Under the pieces are notes generated by a model, which ran no database searches, was not told the origin of the DNA, and saw nothing but the letters and a program-made list of their open reading frames with translations. A program made the translations under genes and the position numbers. Source: Ovis canadensis (lineage: Eukaryota > Chordata > Mammalia > Artiodactyla > Bovidae). Taken from it: 64,000 bases of DNA. Positions within the stretch are counted from its first letter, which is position 1, and each line of letters opens with the position of its first letter. The stretch is from NCBI RefSeq assembly GCF_042477335.2, contig NC_091255.1, forward strand, positions 31,908,501 to 31,972,500, given 5' to 3'. Shown one piece after another: positions 43,062-56,500 of this stretch.

Positions 43062-46000
43062 GGGCTTAATGCCCATTCAACAAACTGATTCTCCTGAGTG
43101 CCAACTTCTCCAAGAGTTGTGGCTGTGCAAGTGTTGCACCTCTGAGACTTCCCTTCTGTCAGAGCACTCCTTAGGAATGCTGAAGGCAGCTTCTTTCTTA
43201 AGGCTCTATTATTCTTCCTGCGACACAAATAGTAGTTTTGGATAACTTACTATGTAAAATCATGAAACGTCTCCCTCCAGCACCAACTAGAGACCAATAA
43301 CAAGTTGATCCAAAGGACTAACACAGCCTGGGTCTATTTTAGAGTAGTAAGACAGGTGGAAAGAAAAAAAATTTTTAAATCATCTGGGACCATAAAGAAA
43401 CATAAAAAGGTTGAAAACTTATGCCCAGACCACAGGGTGGCGAGTTTTTCCTTCTTTCTTTCATCTCTCTAAGTTTTTTTTTAACGTAAAAACGTACTTG
43501 CTTACAAAAAAATATTTATCTGAGTAGTGACTGGCTATTTCAGGAAAATACCAAGGACACAATTTTATCCACGCCCACCGTGAAGCTGATTTTTAAAAAA
43601 AAGCCACATACGCCCTCGTGTGGCCGCAGCGGAAAACACCTGGATTTAAGTAAGAAGGAGGGGCTTCTTTTAGGAGGCCTATAATATTCTAAAGGCCTTT
43701 GCATCTCTTCCACCCCTTGCAATTTTACTACACGTCAGAACTTAGAAGCTGGTGTACTCATATGGTAAGCTTTGACAGGTTTCATGTTTTTAAAAATACA
43801 TACTAAAATTATAAGTATATATCACCCACACACTCCCTTAAGACTAGCTGAAACTCCATCACAGAGACACAGACCCTGTGAGGACAAGCAGTGATGCTCT
43901 GGTGTGTGAACAGCTGGGCAAGGATGCGGGGTGAAGGAACCCACTGCTGGAAGCAAAACAGATTCCAAAGAACAAAAGCAGCTTATTTCCCTCCTTGGAA
44001 AACAAGTCCTGCTTCTGTTCCCACTTTGGTTATCAAGAGATCAGATGCCCAGGCCAGGGACCAGAACAGAATTTAAGATAATACCACAAAGACTGAATTT
44101 CATACCAATCCATCAACATGAACTTGACCTCCAGACACTTAGGCAGTTATCACTCAACATTATGACACACAGGTCAGTAATCTATTTCTTTAAAAAAGAA
44201 AAAAAAAATTCATCTTCCCCTTTTATCAGAGGTATAGGCTACCCCATATCACACAATTATAAAGTATATGCGTAAGTGAAAGGATTTTTAAATGTCTTTT
44301 AAAAATGTTTCAATGTTCTCTCATTAGATAGAAATAAACTATTCTTCTCAGAGAAGGAACTGAAGACACACCAATGCAAAAACGGCACTCACAGTTTCAG
44401 CAGTGGAAGGCTCTCTCGCCACATGCTTCTTAAATTCTAAGAGCATTAGCTTAAACTATAAAACATCTTTGACTGCACCAAGCCTCAAACCTGGGGCACC
44501 AAACATACACAGACATAAGATACCTCTTATGTGCTTCCAGGTCCACAGAGGATTCTCTGGGAATCCCTTTTAAGTACTAGACTTAACCAAGGCTAATACT
44601 GAGGCTGAAATACATCGTGAACAAGTGAGGAGGATAAATAATACACTCCTGTGACAACACGGAGGAAAAAAGCATAAAGTGAATAAACAGAATGAACACA
44701 ACCAAAGTTGAACCCCACACACTCACACACCCCATCTATAGAGAGAGATTAGTGACTGGAAGAAAACACCGAAACACCAACAGTGGCTATGCTCCCGATG
44801 GCTGAGACAAGGGGTGACTGAAGCTGCTTCCTCCGTTCACCTTTCCAAATCCTTAATGAGCACGTACTACTCCTTTACAGTGAAACAAACATGCAGACAG
44901 TGACGGCTTTACTGACTGAAGAGTTGTTACCTACCTCACTTATCCTAAAATTTGACCAAGACAGAAACTAGGCTTGGGTCCAGCATACGACTCCAATGTG
45001 TCATGAGAGGTGAGGAGAGCAGGATGGTGTGGGTGGATGGAGGAGATGGCTGGCCCACTGGAATCCAAGGCCCTGTGCTGAACCTTGGACTCTGTGGGAC
45101 CCTGGGCATTAAGTTCGCTTTTCCTGTCAAAGGCTAACCAGCATAGCGGTTCCTAATCGCCAGTGAGTCAGTAGCTCCTCTCTCTAAGTCGGGGACCCTT
45201 CTCTCCAGGAAAAAACCCAAACATGTCCACAAAGCCTTTGGAAATAACCCAGGAGGCTCTGGGTTCTCCAGAGGTCCATGGACCAGCTTAGAACACTGGT
45301 TGGTTCGTATGTTCTCTTCGGCAGCTCTGTCTCCACTGCCACGGGGAGGCATGATATGGTCCTATTTCTGTTTCCAGTATCTTTGCTGAAGGACTGGTCT
45401 AGCTGCTGCTAAAGTATGCCAAGGTCATCAGTTTTATGCCCCAACCAACAGCCACCTTTCAAAACTGTGGCTTAACTACTGCACCGCAGTTTTCTTTGCA
45501 GACAGTAAGAAGCAATGGCACCATACTCAAAAATTTCAGGATAAACAGAACCCTCGGCTGCTGGTATAAAATCAAGCAGTGAAAGTCAAGCACAGAAGAG
45601 GGTAACCGAGACAGCAAGAGGAAAAAAGAGAGACACCTTTCCCAGAGGTATTCCTGCTGAGCCCTGGCAGCACAATTAGGAAACATGTTTTAAGAACACA
45701 GTTACCCTGGCCTCAGAGTTCTCCAATGGTAACAGCTAAACACAGAAGGGATTACAAACGAACTCCCGTGCCCAAACCATCTTTGATTAGCGATAACTTA
45801 TCTGCCAATAGATGAGACTTTCTTAAGCAACTTACTACATGTAAGTATATCTTGCTCCATTTCTCATTTCCATCACCAATCACTTATCCATTCAAAGCCA
45901 AGAGAGTATCTTCCCCAACCCCAGGATTCAAACAGGACTGACAGTTTTCAATTCTGAGTACTCTTATATTAGCGCCACTTCAAACGTCAAAACAAATTAA

Positions 46001-46541
46001 AAAAAAAAAATCCACACCAGTCAGACTGCTACAAAACAGTTCTTTAAACAGGTTGGAGGGACGGGTATGGCTTCATTCTGCTGCACCGCCATTATGTCTG
46101 GCAGTTTTGCTTACCTAATTCTGTTTCTGAAACAAGCAACATCCAAAACAGACAAGAGTCAGGAATGTGCCGATTGTCTCCGACGTTTCCAGGCGCTCCC
46201 TGATCAGGCCTTCTTCCTGGCGTTACTGAGCTTTCTCTCCCTGACTCTCAAAGGCTAGTTCCTTTGCCAGGACTGACACAGGGGTCATCAATCGTATGTA
46301 CCCAAAGTATTTAGACTTGAAAGTGACTTTAGAAGAGGGTATAGGGCTATCCACCCTGGTATACCCCCTCCGTGGGGTAGAGGGGAAGGAGGGCAGGGGT
46401 GAGAAAGTCACCCCTTCTCAGGAAGCAACCAAGGCTGACACAGAAGGCAGGATGCACTGTTAAGTTCTGACCAGGATCAGACTGCAAAAATAATCCTTTT
46501 GGCCTCAGAAAACCAGTCTGAAGCCAAGGTGATCAGCTTAG

Positions 46542-46667
46542 TGAAGTAATCAAAGTCACTCAGTCGTGTCTGACTCTTGCGACCCCATGGACTACAGACC
46601 ACAAGGTTCCTCTGTCCGTGGGATTCTCCAGGCAAGAATACTGGAGTGGGTTGCCATTTCCTTCTCC
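46542..46667 (-). repeat. Bov-A SINE
   Basis: Minus-strand BovA body (AGTCACTCAGTCGTGTCTGA to GGTTGCCATTTCCTTCTCC) with an imperfect 15-base flanking repeat AAGGTGATCWGCTTA. Lies about 300 bases past the METTL16 stop, so probably inside its 3'UTR. Confidence 0.88.
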
Positions 46668-46971
46668 AAAGGTGATCTGCTTAAAGTCAGGTTTAAATCC
46701 CTTATGAGTTTACCGATGGCATTTTGTTGATGCTGATCACAATTCTTTCTCTGAACTACCATACTACAATGCCCTGTAATTCTTTTTTTTTTTTTAAAGG
46801 AGGCAGGTGTTTAAAAATGGACTTAATTGTTGGTTTTTTAAGACAATTCCACATAATATTACTAGTGGGCTAATGATGGAATTCAGCTTGCCCCCCTCAC
46901 CCCCCACCCCAGGCCACTCTTCAAAGCAAGCTGCTTTATAGAACTTTCCCAACTGTGCGATAATTTTGGAG

Positions 46972-47595
46972 TTAACTAGCAACAAGCCTGAAAATTTGGT
47001 TACGTATATAAGTACAAAGCTGGTTCATCAAATCCCTGTTCTGGCCCTCAACCCAGTGCATTTCAACTAAGGCGTCATCTACTTCCTTCTTAACGTTTAT
47101 CAGACACTTGAATAAGTAACGTCCAGCCACTCCTTGGAGATGGTTCCCTTTTTCAGACACTGGGCTGCTGAAGGGCTCAGAAGCCTCGTGGTCCTGGGCT
47201 CCATTACTAGAGCCTTTACAACCTTCCAGAACCTCCATGTCCCCCTTTTCCTCACTCCTTTCATCCTCCGTGGGTTCTGGGTTTTCCTCCTGGGAAAGCG
47301 AGTCCTGGCTGGGGCCGTGGCCCCCCACAGTGGCAGACTCGCCTTCTGGCGGAGCAGGGCCCCCCCGGGCACTCTCCTGGGGACCCTGGGCAACATCCTG
47401 GCTGCTGCCAGACTCTTTGGGGGGAGCCTTTTTCTCCTCCAAGGCTTCGATCACGTCCTTGGGCGCTAAGGGCACTTCTCTCAGCTGTCTCACTCGGTCT
47501 CTTTTCTTCCTCCGTAAGTGAATCCAGGAGTTTTCTATGGCCGTTAGGAAAAGGCTGATTTCCTCCTTTCCACAGGGAACTCGTTTATGTTGGAC
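46972..47595 (-). CDS. METTL16: METTL16 terminal coding exon (VCR1 end, acidic linker, VCR2)
   Basis: Acceptor TCCAAACAG. It starts VQHKRVPCGKEE, includes the basic helix LRRKKR, then a roughly 110-residue acidic Glu/Ser/Pro/Gly linker, then VCR2 ending FRLVAS, stop at 46972-46974. The linker is weakly conserved in the family; VCR2 matches closely. Confidence 0.94.
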   Translation of the reverse strand, partial: VQHKRVPCGKEEISLFLTAIENSWIHLRRKKRDRVRQLREVPLAPKDVIEALEEKKAPPKESGSSQDVAQGPQESARGGPAPPEGESATVGGHGPSQDSLSQEENPEPTEDERSEEKGDMEVLEGCKGSSNGAQDHEASEPFSSPVSEKGNHLQGVAGRYLFKCLINVKKEVDDALVEMHWVEGQNRDLMNQLCTYIRNQIFRLVAS

Positions 47596-50500
47596 CTGTT
47601 TGGAGGAAAAACAATTTTACAGATCACTTTTCTGCTCTGAAAACTCCTTTTTAAAAAAAAGAAAAGAAAAAAGATTATTTGTAAGTACTTCTTCAATGTG
47701 CTTATCAACCAGGTACCTTTAGATCAGTGAGGATTTTTTCAATCCATGTCGTCACAACCACGATGCCTTCCACTGTCTCAGGGCCCAGAGATGATGCTTT
47801 GAGGGCTAGTTCTTTCATCACAGACCCCAGGACTACAAATGTAATGGGCTTCCTTGGCTTCTCTAGTTTTCTTCGCTTACTGGGTGGTGACTGAAAGAAA
47901 AAGAGGGCACGGGAGAATAGGGGAAGGTCATCCAAATAATCAAATTTCATGCATTATAATGAATTCAGCTGGGGGAATCTCCATGACCTTTGCTACCAAC
48001 TGTAGAGCCCTAAAAAAGAACACAGGCCTTGGCATGTTTAATACTTAAAACAACTGTGCCAAATGGGTTTATCATCTCCCCATTTTATAGGCAGGAAAAA
48101 CTAAGATACAGAGCAGCGATGGAATCTGCTTGAGGTCACATGGTTAATATTTGTAAAGTTAGGATTTGAATCCCAAACCCAGGTATTTTCTGCCCGTGTT
48201 TTATCAGTACGTAACTCGTCTGATTACTAAATGTCCTTCATCTACCTGCTGTGCCCAAAACAGGCCGGTGCAACTATTTCTTTCAAGGCAACTCAAGGAC
48301 CCCAAGGGCACTGTGTTCCTTTCTATCAAAAAAAAAAAAAAATGCATGGCTTAAAATCACCACTACGGAGCCCAAGTTGATACGTGCTGAGACTTGTTGA
48401 AAGAGAGCAGCTGGTGAGTGGCAGTTTGTGAGAACGACCAGGGCACCAGGATCGCACAGGCAGAAGAGGATGCTGAATCCAGGCACGTTAGGGTCAAGCC
48501 AGTGCCCACCTATGCACTGCCTCTTGGCTGGGGAGGGGACACTAGCGCCCACGAGGACAGTGGATTTGAAAGCTGATTCCACGTAGCTCAAGGCTGTCCT
48601 CTTCCTTTAAATTTCAACCTTGGAAAGTGAATTACACTCTTACCACTAGAGGGACTCAAGTTTCATTTTAAAAACCAAATGACACTGCTGTATTTAAAGC
48701 TGATTTCTTTCAAGTAAAAGGTTGCCCCCTGCCCTTTTTTTTTTTCCAGTTAGACTCTTAGCTAAGATCAGATAAATTATGGACACTTTAAGAGACTGAC
48801 TTGTAAACAAATTTTATCAAAATTTGAAAATGAATTTAAGCTAATTCTAAAGTTAGGATCAAAATGAGTAGGATTATAAGAAAAGCTCAAAAAGAGACAA
48901 TACCCAGTCAGCTTTGAAGATCTTTTCCTAAGAAGAAGCATTTGATAACTGTGTGGCTGTGAACCAGCAACAGAGCACCTAAGTACACACACAGTGAGGC
49001 CCAGCTACTGGGTGAGGCCTTGCAGGGACTAACTAGCAACTCCCTGACCCCACACACACAAGAAAATAGCCCGTTTATTCTATGCTAGAACACTTTAAGA
49101 TGGTATTTCCTAGAAACAATCAACTTTTTCTCTTTATACCAGATATTAACTAATAAAAAAGGGAAGTTAAAGAATAGAAAACAAGCTTAGAAGAAAAGGA
49201 CCAAAAACAAAGGGTGTGTGTATGAGTAAGAAACCTGCTCTTGAGAAATGAACGGCACACTCTAAGCCCTGAAGTCTGAACTTGCTCAACTAATGTTTCA
49301 GGCAAGATGGGACAAATTCATATGGGCACCAAGACAGCAGCATTGTTATTACCCAATTGCCCAACATAAGAAACACTTATGAGAGCTGAAACTTTGCACT
49401 GAGGAGCTTGATATATGATTATTAAGCTGTGGGTGAAAAAAGATGGTGGTATGTAGGAGCAGGATGGGAGACAAGAATCAAATTATTCTTTTCACTTCCT
49501 GACATCTAAAGCTGTTACCATGGAAAGGTCACCGTCACAGGGCCATCCCCGACAGCACACCAAAGGTCATCTACAAATATGGCTGGAAGGATAGCACCTC
49601 GTCTCTCTTTGGACAGAGGCGGGAATCATTTGTGCTCACAAATTCCAACCAGCAACATGAAGATATTGCTGTATCTGTCATTTCCTGCAATAGTCTCCTC
49701 CAAAAGTAAGAATGGGCTTTTCTAGAACTTAAAGGAGAGAAATGCACCCTCATCAAACTTAACAAGAGCTCTCTCAAGGACCCACTTTCAGAAACAGCAA
49801 AACAGACAGCTCGTTGCCCTGTTACACCAGAACAAAAATGAAAACTTCTCCATCTCATGTATGGCGCCTTTACCTTGCATCCGGGCTCCAATGTGCCATA
49901 TATAATGGTCAATCAACAAATCTGGCATTTCTGAGGATTTTTAGTGAATTGTTTTCACTCTCTCACACACACATTCTCAGGATTTAGTTTTACTCTTGGC
50001 CATGTCTCACAGCTTAAGGATCTTAGTCCCCCAACCAGGGACTGAACCTGCACCTTTGGCAGTGAAAGTGCAGATTCCTAACCAGGGAATTCCCTAGTTT
50101 TAGTAAAACTAGGTAAGCACTCAAGAGACAGATAATTTATACTTTAGAAACTCTAAAAGCTTTTAAATGATTAAAGATTAACTTAAGTCTGGCTTACAGC
50201 AATCATTCCTCATCCTTTCTTGCTCATACTGAAAATTCTCGGTAGGCAGGGCCAGAGTAAAATACAGGAGCAAGTCCTAATAAATTAATAGGTAAATTCA
50301 ACCCCACAGGTTCAACAGCAGGTAGTTTTATACCCTGCCACAACACTATTAAATAGAAGATGTCTGTTTTTCCCCAACTGAGATGATCTTAATTTGCTAA
50401 TATGCTTTAAAATCTTAAACCACATATATTTTCAATGAAGAGTGCTATACTCAAACTGTCATAGTTTAGAAGACAAAGTAACAATTTAACACTTTAGAGC

Positions 50501-53500
50501 ATAATTTAAAAAAATCAATAACGGTTAATTCAGTTTAATGTAAAAAACTAGAAGGTGAATTTACAACTGATTTTGGGTTAGAAGATGAACTACTATATCA
50601 CCCAGCTGAAATTACAATGTGAAAGAAGTCTGGTGGGGAGTTATACATTCTGCAGAGAACACAGGCTTTGCATCTTTTACACTGCAAGGATTCCATGAAT
50701 AATTATCAAAATGGTAGGAGCTTCAAGTGTTACCACACTGAAACCATGAACTGGACAAAAATAGTTCTTACATTTTTAAAATACATTTTACCTAGCAGAG
50801 CTGTCTTTTTTTTTTTTTTCTTTTAAAATATTTATATGGCTGCACATGTCCTAGTTGTAACATGCGAATTCAGCATGTGGGATCTAGTTCCCTGACCAGG
50901 GATCAAACTCAGGCCCCGTGCATTGGGAGTGTGGAGTCTTAAGAGCTGTCTTTAAATTGCTTAAATCTTCACTCTTCCTTTAATTTCTAGACCTCAGTGG
51001 TGCAACCAGTCAGAAGACTTTCAAATCAGGTGTTTTTGCTGATACAAATCTGTATAGCATTTGCATTCTGCTAAAGCTCTGCTGCTAACTACGGCTAAGG
51101 TAGAACACAGATCTCCCTCATATCTGCAGGACAAGAAGAGGGTCATTCACTAAGATCTGCTGAGCATGAAGCCACAGCTTCCTCGATAAGACAGAGCAGC
51201 TTCCAGAATGGTCTAGAGGGGAAAGGCGTGCTCCTGCCCACCACATGGGGATCTTCCCTGCTCTGCTACATTCTGAATGGCTACCGCTCCAGGTCCTCCA
51301 GGAACAAGCCGAGTGTCTGTGAGCTGTTATTCAGCACAGGCTACTATTTATGGAAAAACAAAGCCAAGGGGCCAACACTGACACCTGGTTGGAATACACA
51401 CAAGAAGTGCACTGGGATGGACAGTCAGATCATCTTGCCTTTTACATATGTGTATCAGCCCTGCTGCCATGAAGTGGACTAAGTATTTTGCTCTCCAGAA
51501 GTGTGGCTTCTTTATTAACAGCCCAGTGGCATTTCTGTTGTTATCTAATCTGACTGGTTGCTGTTTTTAAAATGTCCTGTAATCATTCCTAGATATATGT
51601 AAAAACAATACAAAGCAAAAAAAAGGGAAGAAGTTATGTAGAATGCTACCTATCTAAGAAAGTAACTGTGTATTTTCTTATATTAACACAACCAACTTCA
51701 CTATAAACAATGAGAGGATAAATCAGGAAATCATTTTAAAAGTGCCCAAGGAGAAGAGGAACTGACCGGGGTGAAAGAGACAAGAGAATAGAGCTAGACC
51801 TCTAACAGTATCCTTTTTGAGATTTGATTTTGAAACCATGTATGAGTATCTTTTACAATTACCAAACAAAACTAAATAGCATATACAAAAAAAGGCAATC
51901 CCTAAAAATACAAAGTAAAATGAAACACCTTTTGTAAATAAATACGAAAATAGTTATAGATGAAATAATGCACTCTAAGATTTACTTTAGAATCATCAGG
52001 GCAGCTCAACATTACTGGGACATCAAATACAGAGGCGGTGAGAAGGAATGGTGGGAAATGATAATACAATATATTTTACTGAGCACCTACTATATATATC
52101 AGGCACTGTGTTATGTACATTTAATCCTCAAAACCTGATGTGGTAGGTACTATCAGTAACCCCCAACTTACAGATGAAGAAACAAAAACTTAGAGAAGTA
52201 ACCGGCTCAACCTAAAGACAGACAGTTTCTATATACTCTGCAATAGTTTTAGGGTAACCCACTATGCCACCGTTAAATCAAATACCAGAACAAACTATGT
52301 CAGAAGTAAGTTCATGCAGAATACAAATGACTGAAAGAGATAAATCCAGGGACATCCCTGGTGGTCCAGTAGTTAAGGCTCTGTGCTGCCAATGCAGGAG
52401 GCCGCGGTTCGATCACTGATCAGGGAACCAGATCCCGCACGCAGCAACTAAGATCCTGAATGCTGCAACTAAAGATCCTGCACACCGCAATTAAGACCAG
52501 CAAAGACAAACAAATAAATATATACAAAGACAGGTCCAGAGAGATGTCTGTGGGCTGCACGGTTAAGAAGGCTTTATGCAGAAGCTGGAATTGAACTGGG
52601 CTGCAGTGAAGGGAAGTCCACAGAAAGGATCAGACAGAGAAAGGCTGTGAGCAAAGGCTGTAATGACAGTCAGCAAAGACCCTGGCATCATGAGAAGACT
52701 GTGTAACTTCTAATACCGTAGAAGGCAGCACAATCAGGAAAACAGGGAGTGATTAGGATGGGTGAAGGTGAAGTTGCTCAGTCGTGTCTGACTCTTTGCG
52801 ACCCCATGGACTGTAGCCTACCAGGCTTCTCCGTCCATGGGATTCTCCAGGCAAGAATATTGGAGTGGGTTACCATTTCCTGCTCCAGGGGATCTTCCCA
52901 ACCCCGTGAACGAACCCGGGTCTCCCGCATTGGAGGCAGACGCTTTAACCTCTGAGCCACCAGGGAACGGAAGGGATAGAAGGGAAGTCAAAGACAGATT
53001 TGGGAGGAACAAGGAGCCACTGAGGAGCCATCCTTTCTTTGAAAGGCGAGCTCAGGATGAATCCAGGTGACCGTTGCATGAAAGGTGGCTGGGATGGGTT
53101 TACAGCAAGGTGCTGAGGGGCTGCTGAGTAGGTAATACCTGGTTAGACTGGAACAAAGGGCAGTCCTTGGGCAGCACAGTGACTTAGGGCTTAGGCTGTG
53201 AAATTGGACTAAGCAAGGCCTCAACCCGACTTTTTAGAGTCTCCAGTTTTCGTCATCTAATAAGTGAGGATAATACCACCCACTTGATTATTGTCAGGTT
53301 TGAATAAAATAACAATGTGTGTGAAGCATTCACATCACAACAAAGACTATCTCTGGTGCTTGAAATCTACTATACCAATTAACATTATGCTTGCAATGCT
53401 GTTCCTCAGTAGAAGTTCTACATCATATTCCTTTTAACACTCAACAAATACTCTATGCACCAACTATGAGTCAGACATTGACAATTCCTCCTCCATGAAG

Positions 53501-56500
53501 TCCTCCCAGGCTGAACCATTTTCTTTTCTGAATGGCCTAATTCTCCACCATTCTGGTTCCTACCATTCATTTCAGTACTGACTCATATGAACTTTTGTAT
53601 CCATACTTCTCTTTCGTAAAACTAATCATTTTAAGTGATAGGAAATGGTATCTTATTTCTTTGGTATTATCACAGTGAACGTCACAATAAGAAAAGTAAC
53701 AAGAGAAGGAGCCTTAGCTTTGGTTTTGCTAAACAGCTCAGATCCCTAACCATCACATCTGTTTTAGAGCATAGTTTATAGTCTGGTATAGTACTGGTTT
53801 TTGAACCATGTCCTTCCCAACCCCGCCCTTTGCCACACTGAGCAGCTTATGGGATCTTAGTTCCCCAACAGGGGACTGAACCGGCACCCTCAGCAGTGAA
53901 AACACAGAGTCCTAAACATTGGACTGCCACAGAATCCCCTCTAACTATGTCTTAACAGGGGAATTCTCTCAATAAATAAAATCAATACATAATACTGACA
54001 AAAGCAGATCAGAGATCTGCTGATGAGATCTCTAAAATGAGAGAGAGCCCTGAAGTACCAACCTGTCTCCAAGTGTCATCCCCTGAGCACCTACACAGAA
54101 TCCCTCCTCTATCTGGAATTAGTTTGAAAACATGTGAACTAGGAAGTGGAGCACTGTCAGAAGAACCCCATTGTGACACTAACAAGGCTACCTAATTAAC
54201 TTGACCCCTTCCCTCCATCTGTTCTCCAGAAAGCCCTCTAGTTATGACTCCCTGGACAAGAAAGACCCAGGCTCAGAGGAAATGTTTTGAACAGAGGGAG
54301 CTCATTTTTAAAACCAGAGTTCCTGGGCAATGCTCAGACCAAGAGTACATACCATTTACTAGAGTCACATTATTTCCCCTTTTTCTTTTAGCAAGTGTCA
54401 AACTTCTGAAAGCAAAGCAAAGCTAAAATAATGCCTTGAGCAATGCAAGAAGCTCGGACAAAGAGGCATTCTAAATGGCTTGTTAAAGAACAGTCCTTAT
54501 GATATGCTTCCTTATATTTGTCATCAGTTGGAAATGAACAGACACAATTTTATCAACACTAGGACTTGTCTTTTGGCTGTTAAAATAAATCCAAACAAGA
54601 GGAATGGGCTTAGTGTGGGCACTTGAATCAGCAGCAAATTAGAATTTTTCAGCATTCAGCATCAACAGAAGCAAGCCAGTAGGCCTGAGATAAGTGAAAA
54701 CAGAAGTTGCCATAGTAACTTGCACATTTACCCTAAAAAGGCGGGAATGGGGGTGGGGCGGGGAAGTAGGTCAATGTTTCTGCTTAACCAGCTCCAGTCC
54801 TTGGCCTCCTCTCCTCACCTAAAGCAGCATGCTCCTCCCTCCCCGCCACAGCAAGGAGCAAGAGGAGAGAATGAGGTGACCACTTCAAAAAGCAGGGAGC
54901 AGGGAGAGGTCCAGGTAGCGAGAGGGAGAACCAAGAGGGCAGCCCACTGAAGCCCTCCTGAGTGCCCTGGGACCCCTGGGAGAGCAGCTGCTGATCACGG
55001 CCACCAGTGCTAAGAAACGGTTGCTGGGCTACCACAAATCAGAAATTGCCATTTTCCCTGTAGCAGTTTAAGTGCACCTAATGGAGCACTTGGGAATGCG
55101 TTATTAACAGCTTTGGGTTGGGGGCAGTGTGGAGGGGTGAGTACTCTGGCGTGGCAGAAGCCTGGGGCCCTTAGCAAGAGGCAGTCTTTCATGGCTGAAA
55201 CTATGAACAGGGCTCGAGGATGACCTAAAAGACAGGAAGGGAGGGAGGAAGGCTTAGCTGATTCCTTTTCAAAGTAAGCTGGTTTTACTACCACAGAAAC
55301 ACAGTGCTCTTTGATACTCTGATCTGAAATAGCTGTTAATCCAAGAGGGCAAGGGTGTCGCTGGTCCCTGAGATGGCCTGGAGGGTGCCAGAGCTCATTA
55401 TCAGCTCTTCTGCCTGCGGTGCCAACAAGTGCGGAAAGCAGGTTCAACAGAAAGCACTCGGAAACAGGTGCAGTTCCATTTTCCTGCAGCTGTTAGTGTC
55501 TGCATAGGGATGAGCTAGGGCATTACCAACGATTTTAACCATTTGGTGGGAAAGCCCTGGTATTCTTATTCTAGAGGATGACAGAAAGGATAATCCCTCA
55601 GGGAGGTCAAAAAAAGCACAACCATCTTTGGTAATCAGTGAGTATTTCAAACACTAACCTCTGGATACCCTACTGCAAGGCATAGAGGCAAGTCTGGACT
55701 TCCATCAGACAGGCCATCCAGACTTGACTAGGAAAACTTATGTCAAGCCAGCAGCACACCTAGCTGCAGAGTACAGGAAGGGAAGGCTCAGTTTCAAATC
55801 TGAGCTCATGTATTCAGAAATATCTGCAAATGGCCCCCTCATACTTCCACACATCTCTACTCCTCTGCCCTACAGGAGAAGGAAAGAGGCTCACAGTTAC
55901 AGCAACACTTAAGAGACTCTGGAGAGAAAGCGTGGCCAAGACCGTGGGAGAGGAGCACCCAGGACAAACCTATGGTGTGGACAGGGGACTGGAGACAGTG
56001 AACAAGACCAGGTACGAGGCCTCCATAAATACTGTGGGCAGCAGCAGTTCAAGCTGAGCAACGTGTGCATGAACGTTAAGGCGGACCACTCCAGGCAACA
56101 AGAAGTCAATCCTTCTTCCAGGGAAAAAGTGAGAACAAACAGATGCTATTCGATTACCACCTCTTACGTAGCCTAGAAAAATTATTCCGGCTAACCAGTT
56201 CAGAAACATTTTTCTTTTGCATATAGTAGCAAGCACAGAGGACGAGAATTTTGTGGATCATAAAATTACAGAAGAATGTTCACGGTCAAGCACATGCAAA
56301 GTAGACAAAATAAGCTAATGAACTATATCACCCAGCTTCAAAACTCATCAATATTCCAGTGCTCATCTGAAAGTCAAGACAGGACCCTTTACTCAAATGA
56401 TCTCTGAGTTTTACACATCAAAAGCCTGCAATCCCAAATGGCAATTTCTACATCCACAGGAACCCGGGGAGACAGCTACTCTAGGAAAACAGCAGTGATA

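Larger units (their letters stand above)
40869..46526 (-). other. METTL16 downstream region and probable 3'UTR
   Basis: Long SINE-free stretch downstream of the METTL16 stop codon (minus strand). Some part must be its 3'UTR. Candidate AATAAA signals on the minus strand are at 43056-43061 and 41777-41782. No other gene is recognisable. Confidence 0.5.

Noticed and set aside
55010-55447. 145-codon frame in METTL16 intron
   Set aside because: No domain, no codon or splice signals; chance-length frame.
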